Part shown: positions 57,337-64,000 of the stretch, in pieces
Numbering within the stretch: position 1 is the first letter of the stretch
Layout of the letters: each line of letters begins with the position of its first letter
Origin: Hydra vulgaris
Taxonomy: Eukaryota; Cnidaria; Hydrozoa; Anthoathecata; Hydridae
Length of the DNA: 64,000 nucleotides
NCBI RefSeq assembly: GCF_038396675.1
Contig: NC_088924.1
Coordinates: 40,038,501-40,102,500 of the forward strand
Reading direction: 5' to 3'
The notes under the pieces: model-generated
What the model was told of the DNA's origin: nothing
Database searches by the model: none
The model's input: the letters and a program-made list of their open reading frames with translations, nothing else
Program-made: the position numbers and the translations under genes

Positions 57337-57793
57337 TCAATTAGAAAGATTCTGTGTAATTTTTGTTTCTTTCTGATGAAAGGCTCTGAAGATAAACGCA
57401 GTTCGTCAACTTACCCCTGCTGCTAACAAAATATAATACAATATAAAATAATATAAAAGTTTACTTTTTGAAACAATTACAAAAAATAAAAATTTATGTC
57501 GCATTGAATTTTTTCTTTTCTTTTACCGCATTAACTTGCGGAAAGTCATTATTGATGTGTTTAACTATGTTTTATGAACCAAAAACGTTTAATTAACTAT
57601 GTAACTAAATGCTTTATATTTATTGATATTCATAAGAGTCAAATGCATACGCAAATTTTTATAAATAAATAACGGTATTCATAACATATACTTCTAAAAT
57701 GTCATTTAACGAACAAGAATTAAATAAAGTAACACTAAAGAAAATTTATAGCAACTAAATCATATGTATGGGATTATGTAGATGCGCCAATAA
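57337..57793. other. gene-free stretch
   Basis: AT-rich sequence between two transposons. The short MSFNEQELNKVTLKKIY reading at 57699 ends at a stop after 19 codons and is not supported. The GTCAACTTACCCC motif (57405-57417) may be a pogo-like end. Confidence 0.5.
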
Positions 57794-58921
57794 CACAGGT
57801 CTGCGACATAAAAATTGTTTCAAATTTAATAAGTGATTTTTATAGTATTTTCAACGCTGATTTCGGGAAAAATAGTAAAAAAATTCCATCACGTGCAGAT
57901 ATTTCACAAACTGCTTGTCTAGTTTTAGCTTTTTCAATATTTTTTATAAATAGTATAGTACTCAGGTAAGTTTAAATTTTGGTTTTTAAGATCTCCACAA
58001 ACTGTTATATAGCCTAAAGTACAAGTTGTGTTATGGAGAATGGCTACCAGAAAATGCATAAACTCACCAGATTACTTCTGCTTTTGTGGTAACTATACCA
58101 TTAAAAGCGACAAAGAAACATCTCCGGTTTTGTTGAAAAGGCATATTTTGCCTATTTTGGTATAAAGTAAGGCGGTCAGTATAAATCTTGGGCTCCACAC
58201 AAAGTTTGTTCAATATGTGTTGAAGAACTGAAGCAATGGTTTTAATGTAAAAAGCAGTTCTTACGTTATGGAATAACAATGGTTTGGAGGGAGCCCAAAA
58301 ATCATAGTGATGATTTTTGTTCTTGCAATGTAAAAGGTTTCAATTTGAAAAACAAAAAATATATTTCTTGCAATAACATTCAATCAGCCATTCGCTCTAT
58401 TCCTCATGAACCTGGAGTACCAATACCCGCTCCTCCTGATTCTTTGAATGATATTTTAGATGATCACGAGACATTGGCTCAGCAAGGTGATAGTAAAGAA
58501 GGCAGTGATTGCTACGATCCCGGCACAACCAATCCCATTCCATTCTCACAATCTGAGCTGAACAATTTAGTTAGAGACCCAGGTTTTCCTAAAGACTCGG
58601 CAGAAGTTTTAGGATATAGATTGAACGAAAAAAATATGTTGGCTCCGGGTACATCCTTTTCTTGGTACCAATCAAGGGAAAAAGAATTTCTTCTCTCAAG
58701 AAGGTGACCTGGAATTTTGCAGTGATGTTCCTGGACTTATGGTATGTTTTAAAATAGAATATGGTCCTGATGAGTGGAGACTTTTTATAGATTCATCAAA
58801 AAGAAGCCATAAAGCAGTACTTCTGCACAATGACAATAAGTATGCTTCTATGTCAGTTAGACACTCGGTGCACTTAAAAGAATTTTACGAAAACCTTGAA
58901 CTGGTTTTAAACATACTCAGC

Positions 58922-61417
58922 TAACCATGAGCGAGATCTCGTCTCGTTCTCGTTTCTCGTGAGAAATGGGACTTCTCGTGAGAAACGTGAAATAGAAAAT
59001 TCTCGCGAGAAGTAGAACGAGACTTAAATATTATATTATTTTCCAAGTTAAAAATTATTATAATTTACAAAATGCTTAATAATTTGTTTTTTTAATTAAT
59101 TAATATTTTGACTCCGTTAATTTCATAAATCTAATTAAAAACTTAATTTATTTTTGACAAAAGCAAATTAAATTTTTAATTAAATTTTAAATTAGATTTT
59201 TTAATTAGATTTTTAAAAAAAATCTAATTGAAAGATTTTTATTAGATTTTAAATATTTTTAATCAGATTTTAAATACAAAAACTCTTTGTATAAAATGGT
59301 GCACTTTCGACTTAATTTCATTAGTTTACCAGTGGAATTCAACTTGACACATATTGTTCATATTAAAAAAAAATATTCTTGCCTCATTTCAACAATCAAA
59401 AATGTCACCAAGAAAAAATAAAATCTGGAGATATTTTCAAAAAACAAGTTACAGTGCTGAATGCAGGGCGTGCAAAAAGTCTCTGAAAACAAAAGATGGA
59501 AACACAAGCGGACTTCATCGTCACCTCGAAAAAAAACACAGCCAAGATTACGTTGAGTATTCTAAAAAAACTGACGACTCTCTTCTTCCTCATCCTGAGA
59601 AGAAACAACGAACCATGGTCTAAATGCTTGAAACAAAGTCCAAATATGACAAAGACAATTCCATTCAAAAACAGTTTGACTCTGCAATTCTGGATTACTT
59701 TTGCACTGATCTGGCATCTTTTTCAGCAGTCGAAGGAAGAGGTTTCAAGAAATTTTTGACATTGTCAACCCTTAACCGAGCCTTCATCACAGAACAACAT
59801 ATTCAAGAAAGCTTTCAATTCGGTCAAGAGAAGTTCAAGCTGGAATGAAGAGCATAATAACGGAGATTACGCCAAATCTAAAAAGTGCTGCATTTACTTC
59901 TGAGCTTTGGACTTCTAGAGCTCAAGACAGCTACATCTCTTGGACTTTTCATGCTATTGACGAAAATTGAAGACAACATCACTGGACACTCCATGTCCAA
60001 CAGTTCCGAGCCAGACACACAAGTATCTTAATTGAAGCAAAGCTGAATTCTTTCTTAGAAGAACTAAATTTGCCTGCTGATTTGCCAATGTACTGCGTGA
60101 ACGACCAGGCAAGAAACATGAAACTTGCAGTCAAATTGTCAAAGCGCCTTGACCAATACTTGTGCAACAATCATATTTTGCAATGTGCAGTTCGAGACTC
60201 ATTTGGAATGACTGCTGGAATGGATGTTGCGTTTCAAACATGAAAAGATTTGGCTTCTTTAACTTACCAGTCAACAATTGCAGCTGAGTTGCTTGAATCA
60301 GAATCAGACGCTCAAGGAATGAATTTTAGACAGTTACGCCAATCTGTTAACACAAGATGGAATAGTGAACTGGATTGCATGGCTTCTATCCTACATCTAA
60401 AGAGTGCAATTATCAGCTTATGTGCAAATGAAGATATTTTTTATTCAAAGACCATCAGTGCATCACAGTAGAAATCAATCGAGGGAGCAGTAGAAATTTT
60501 GGCACCACTTAAAGAAGCTACAGAAACGTGGTCGACTGAGTCTATTCCAACAATTAACACTGTCGCCGATTCTCTTTATTTAATCCATGACAAAATTGAT
60601 ATTGAGACGGATGGAAAAAATGGCTACGGTGTCTTGTATGCAAAAAACTTGAAAAGCTGCATTGAGAAAAGATTTCTTCTTTGTCACAATGGAAACTTAT
60701 TGAGTGCTTTAGCAAACTACTTAAATCCTGCTTTAAAGGGACTTCACTTGAAGCTCTTCAAAAAATTTCAAACAACAAAAGAATGGTTAGCCTCACAGGT
60801 TAAGGATAATGTTTAGTGCCAACCTGTTGCCAGAGTCTTTTCAGCAGATTTGTCTCCTAATTCAAAACTGAAGCGCAAGTTAAACGTCGGACTTAAACAA
60901 CACGAGCCAACATCTGAACTGAATCCTATTCTGAGCGAAATGTGCTAGTGTGAATATCTCCCTGATGCCAAAAAAGGCTTTCTGATTCTTGATTGGTGGA
61001 AATTGCATTCAAATACATTGCCAGAACTCTCTTCATTAGCTAGACAAATTTTAGTTATTCCAGCAAGTTCAACTAAATCAGAGAGAGTTTTTAGCTTAGG
61101 TGGAAATGTCGTCCAATCATCCAGACACAACTTACACCCAGAAAAAGTAAAACCAATCATCTTAATCAGAGAAAACATTGTCTTGTTGGAAAAGTTTAGC
61201 AAAAAAATTCTGAATTAATATTTGAAAAAGTTGTTTACATTTGACAAATGTCATTTGTGTCTATTTGTAAAAACAATGTTTACATTTATTTATTTTTTTT
61301 ACTTGGATTTTAATAAATTTGTTCAAAAATTTTTAAATTTCTTGTCTTGTTCTCGGTCTCACGAGATGTACTAACTTCTCGTCTCGGTTTGAAAAAACCT
61401 AGTCTCGCTCATGGTTA
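58922..61417 (+). mobile_element. hAT transposon, 2.5 kb, with 8-bp target duplication
   Basis: Target duplication TACTCAGC at 58914-58921 and 61418-61425. The TIRs are TAACCATGAGCGAGA and its complement. Just inside both ends lie multiple CTCGTCTCG/TCTCGTGAGA-type motifs (about 58933-59025 and 61343-61405), typical subterminal transposase sites. It carries one sense transposase pseudogene. Confidence 0.95.
59402..61218 (+). pseudogene. hAT transposase, few lesions
   Basis: ATG 59402 gives MSPRKNKIWRYFQKTSYSAE with a BED zinc finger: CRACKKSL, then LHRHLEKKHSQDY. After a break at 59623, KQFDSAILDYFCTDLASFSA continues. TSELWTSRAQDSYISWTFHA (about 59895) is the conserved hAT RNase-H entry with its Trp. 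YCVNDQARNMKLAVKL holds the second acidic site, and LRQSVNTRWNSELDCMASIL with LAPLKEATETWSTES flanks the insertion domain. The C-terminal dimerisation domain is complete: LSSLARQILVIPASSTKSER then VFSLGGNVVQSSRHNLHPE (61010-61150). Stops or shifts lie at about 59623, 59848, 59968, 60241, 60469, 60814 and 60946. The TIRs remain intact. Confidence 0.85.
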
Positions 61418-62489
61418 TACTCAGCTAATCAAACCACAAATGGACACTGTGCGGGAATTTAAAATTTATTTCAATGCTGCTTGGTTAACAAAGTGGCTAT
61501 ACAAAGTTCTTTTTCTTTCTCTGTGAATGGGGTAGTCGAGACAGAAAGCAGCACTACATAAAAAAAGTTCGGCCCTTGAGAAAAGCCTTAGAAGAAGGGG
61601 TTAAAAATGTTGAGAGAAAAAGCCTTGTGGATCCCAAAAAGGTGTTACTTCCACATCTTCACATTAAGTTGGGGCTGATGAAACAATTTGTTAAGGCATT
61701 GCCAAAAGAAGGGAAGACTTTCAAATATCTTTGTGGGCAGTTTCCTGGTTTATCCGAGGCAAAGCTAAAGGAAGGAATCTTTGTCGGACCAGGCATTAGA
61801 AAACTTATGAGAGATCCTAATTTTGTGGACAAAATGGAAACAAAAGAAAAGGCAGCATGAACATCCTTTAAATTAGTTGCTACTGGTTTCCTAGGAAACA
61901 ACAAAGATCCAAACTACAAGACCATTGTCACAGACATGCTTGACAACTTTAAGAAGCTGGGCTGTAACCGAGCATTAAAGTTCATTTTCTCCAATCAAAT
62001 CTTGATTACTTCCCTGCAAACCTTGGTGATGTAAATAAAAAGCAAGTCAAAAGATTTCACCAAGACATCAAGGAAACGGAAAGAAGATATCAGGGAAGAT
62101 GGAACGTCAACATGATAGCGAACTTTTGCTGGATGTTGAAGAGAGATGATCCTGAACGAGTTCTCAGCCGGATAAGCAATAAAAGAAGCTTGGACAGAAA
62201 GCAAAAACGTTATTATAAGGACTTATAAGCTAAAAGAGAAATGTAAGTGTTCTTGAAATATAGTTTAGAAGATGGTTTATATATAAAAAAAAATTCTATA
62301 ACGTTTAAAAATGTGAAAAATTGATCAAATTTTGTTATTTTACCCAAAAATAATCCCTTTTTTATAAGAAAACCTGACGTGATAGAAAAAAATGAATTAC
62401 ATTTTTGAAATCAGCGCTGAGAAATACATAAAAACAGTTATCAAATTTCATACAACTTTTTAAAAATATTTTTTTGCAGACCTGTGTAA

Positions 62490-62973
62490 TTAATAATAAA
62501 TTTGTAATATGTCATCATTGCAAAATAATTATCCTGAAGATAATAGTAAATAGAAAATAAAATAGTATGACAATTCAACAAGCAACTTAACTGTGGCATT
62601 TTAAATCTGTCCATAGAGTATTATGTCACTATGTTTCTAAGATATGTACTATCTGATGCAGGGGGCGAATCTAGGAATAAAATGAGGAGAACGAACCCTT
62701 AAAAAGTACCAACTGATTTCTAAATAAATAAATAAATTTGTCAAGACTTAAAAACACCCAAATGTATTGTGTCAAGTGCCCGATTAACCAACTATATTTC
62801 TCAAATTTAAAATCACCTTCTTTGGAAGGTGTCAGAAGAGGGTTTAATACTCCGCGTAGGTACTCCCCTGATTTGATTATTGCTATTTTGCAAGAAATGC
62901 TAAGCAATGTTTAAAATAAATTCGAGTGTTGTATTTATTTAGTTTTTACTAAATCTGCTATATAGTATATATG
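62490..62973. other. gene-free stretch
   Basis: AT-rich, nothing recognised apart from a short (AAAT)n run at about 62722. Confidence 0.6.
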
Positions 62974-63911
62974 CAGTATTGTAAAAAATTTAAGAACCAC
63001 CAAAAAACAAATCATGATTTATTTTTATTTTTAAGTTTTTATTTAATCAATTATATTTTTCTGGTAAAAAAATAATAATAATAAATTTTTGAAATTAGGC
63101 AAACAAAATAAAAAAAAAAATGGCAAAAACTTTTAAACAAATAAAAAAATGTTTTTAAAGTTTTAGAGGTTTAAGATTCTTATGTTAAAAAAGTTTTAAG
63201 ATTCTTATTTAAAAAAAAATTTGTAAAAGTGTTAAGAACCACAGAACAAAAAACAGTAATTTTTACCTAATACCGTTTAATTCTTCTATGATTTTTTAAG
63301 CACTCATTTATACAATTTTACACTGAGTCTATTAAGTTCTCTAAAATATGTTTCGGAACGTTTCCAAGTATTGTTGGTAAAATATTACGCAACTCCTCAA
63401 GGCTCCTCGGTGCTTTCTTAATAATCTTTTTATCAAGTCAACTCCAAAGATTTTCAATGCAATTTAGATCTGGGCTATTTGGTGGCCAAATTAGACGCTC
63501 AATATTTTTGCTTTCGAACTATTCGGAGAAAAATTTAGCCCTGTGACATGGTGCATTGTCTTGCTGAAAAATGAACGGAATGCTTTGCTTAAGTGCATCA
63601 ATTAATGGTAACAAGTTGTTATTTAAAATGTCGACATAATAAATAGAGTTGCGTTGATCATCAAATAATTTAAACATACCTGGACCATAATATGTCACGC
63701 AGCACCATATTCCAACGGACCTGCTACCTTATTTTGTTCTTTGAACGATACAATCGAGATTATATTTTTCTGAAGGCTGCCTGCAAATCATAATTCGGTT
63801 TTTTCGGTTATCAACCTCGATATTCATTTCATCACTGAACATTCCTTCTAAAAAATGAAACGTTGATTTGATGTTGATCAACGTTGATTGTGCGTTGACA
63901 TTAGCAATCAA
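62974..63911 (-). pseudogene. Tc1-like transposase (DD34E) relic, antisense
   Basis: Leftward reading: LEGMFSDEMNIEVDNRKNRI (first Asp, about 63835), CRQPSEKYNLDCIVQRTK, a stop, then WCCVTYYGPGMFKLFDDQRN, YVDILNNNLLPLIDALKQSI, PFIFQQDNAPCHRAKFFSE (second Asp, about 63560) and IWPPNSPDLNCIENLW (Glu, about 63460; the usual NPIE reads NCIE). The Asp-Glu spacing is 34. The left terminus is about 62974, reading CAGTATTGTAAAAAATTTAA, then GAACCACC. The motif TAAGAACCAC recurs at 63231, suggesting a long or duplicated TIR. The N-terminal DNA-binding half is replaced at about 63845 by CAACGTTGAT-rich DNA. Confidence 0.8.
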
Positions 63912-64000
63912 CGGCGATCAACTATAAATGGTTGTTGTAGCAACGGCAATGTTATCAACAGAAAATCAACGTTTGTTTACAAACACTGAGCGTTCATTGA
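63845..64000. repeat. CAACGTTGAT-rich block at the window edge
   Basis: Inverted and direct variants of CAACGTTGAT and CAACG recur about every 12-25 bases up to the end of the window. It is probably one end of another repetitive element that continues outside. Confidence 0.5.

Larger units (their letters stand above)
58039..62227 (+). pseudogene. transposase-like protein of the unassigned family
   Basis: ATG 58039 gives MATRKCINSPDYFCFCGNYT, a Cys-rich start, then GQYKSWAPHKVCSICVEELK after a shift. The 142-codon frame 58279-58707 contains VWREPKNHSDDFCSCNVKGF, AIRSIPHEPGVPIPAPPDSL, SQSELNNLVRDPGFPKDSAE and LGYRLNEKNMLAPGTSF. Next come WRLFIDSSKRSHKAVLLHND (58770) and VRHSVHLKEFYENLELV, where the hAT interrupts. 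Downstream are WGSRDRKQHYIKK, DPKKVLLPHLHIKLGLMKQF (61630), SEAKLKEGIFVGPGIRKLM, RFHQDIKETERRYQGRWNVN (62055) and MLKRDDPERVLSRI, ending KRYYKDL*. Candidate acids are FIDSS, a GDLK-like site lost to deletion at the WLTKW junction (about 61490), and RFHQD. The frame is broken by shifts and the insertion. It is probably a transposase by location between TIRs. Confidence 0.7.
57794..62486 (+). mobile_element. TIR element of an unassigned transposase-like family, split by hAT
   Basis: The left end CACAGGTCTGC (57794-57804) and right end GCAGACCTGTG (62476-62486) are perfect inverted repeats flanked by TAA (57791-57793, 62487-62489). The TIR extends about 110 bp with roughly 75% identity by eye: AAAAATTGTTTCAAATTTAA against AAAAAGTTGTATGAAATTTG, CGCTGATTTC in both, TATCACGT-type blocks in both. 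The coding region starts about 245 bp inside the left end and stops about 260 bp before the right end. Without the hAT and one 8-bp duplication it is about 2.19 kb. The TAA duplication is of the PIF/Harbinger or Zator type, but the protein does not resemble the Harbinger transposases I know. Confidence 0.8.

Overview
The window looks like AT-rich genomic DNA from a non-bilaterian animal. Base composition, the poly-A/T and (TA)n/(TG)n tracts, and a repeat mix of Tc1/mariner, hAT, pogo, Academ-like, Kolobok/Mutator-like, CR1-like, Tx1-like and Penelope elements best fit Hydra (Cnidaria). The species call is inference. I recognise no intact host gene, no CRISPR array, no rRNA and no canonical tRNA. 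Nearly every open frame longer than about 150 codons is a transposase or reverse-transcriptase relic.

Layout. 1-7011: gene-free AT-rich DNA with hairpins and one MITE. 7012-10550: a pogo/Tigger element split by a Tc1 element and a (TA)n tract. 10556-12803: the 3' half of a Tx1-like LINE, followed head to tail by a second 3' end (12804-13088 plus 19358-19575) into which a 6.27-kb Academ-like DNA transposon (13089-19357) has inserted. 19775-20935: a Penelope-like RT carrying a 241-bp MITE. 21590-22640: an antisense CR1-like RT. 22924-24300: a Kolobok/Mutator-like transposase relic interrupted by a complete Tc1/mariner DD37E element (24350-25676). 26226-26434: a tRNA-derived SINE, then 500 bp of (TA)n. 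27475-33240: several CR1-like LINE pieces, one of them holding a 292-bp MITE with 9-bp target-site duplications. 33242-36245 and 37190-39600: two antisense Tx1-like LINEs. 39759-41239: a PIF/Harbinger-like non-coding element. 42273-45487: a 3.2-kb non-coding TIR element. 45560-48590: an antisense CR1-like LINE containing a deleted Tc1. 48700-50161: scrambled pieces of an unassigned transposase-like family. 51984-57328: a 5.3-kb element with one uninterrupted 1,049-codon frame and perfect 8-bp target duplications. 57794-62486: a TIR-bounded element of the same unassigned family as 48700-50161, split by a 2.5-kb hAT element. 62974-63911: an antisense Tc1 relic.

Many boundaries can be fixed from the sequence alone, because one element interrupts another and target-site duplications flank the insertion. 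In two cases (the MITE at 19960 and the deleted Tc1 at 45710), removing the insert with one TA copy restores the reading frame of the interrupted reverse transcriptase. The two most interesting objects are the TIR-bounded element at 57794-62486, whose protein family I cannot place in a named transposon superfamily, and the intact 1,049-codon frame at 53975-57124, which looks young. The Academ-like element is notable for its nuclease plus Cys8 domain pair and a likely internal deletion.
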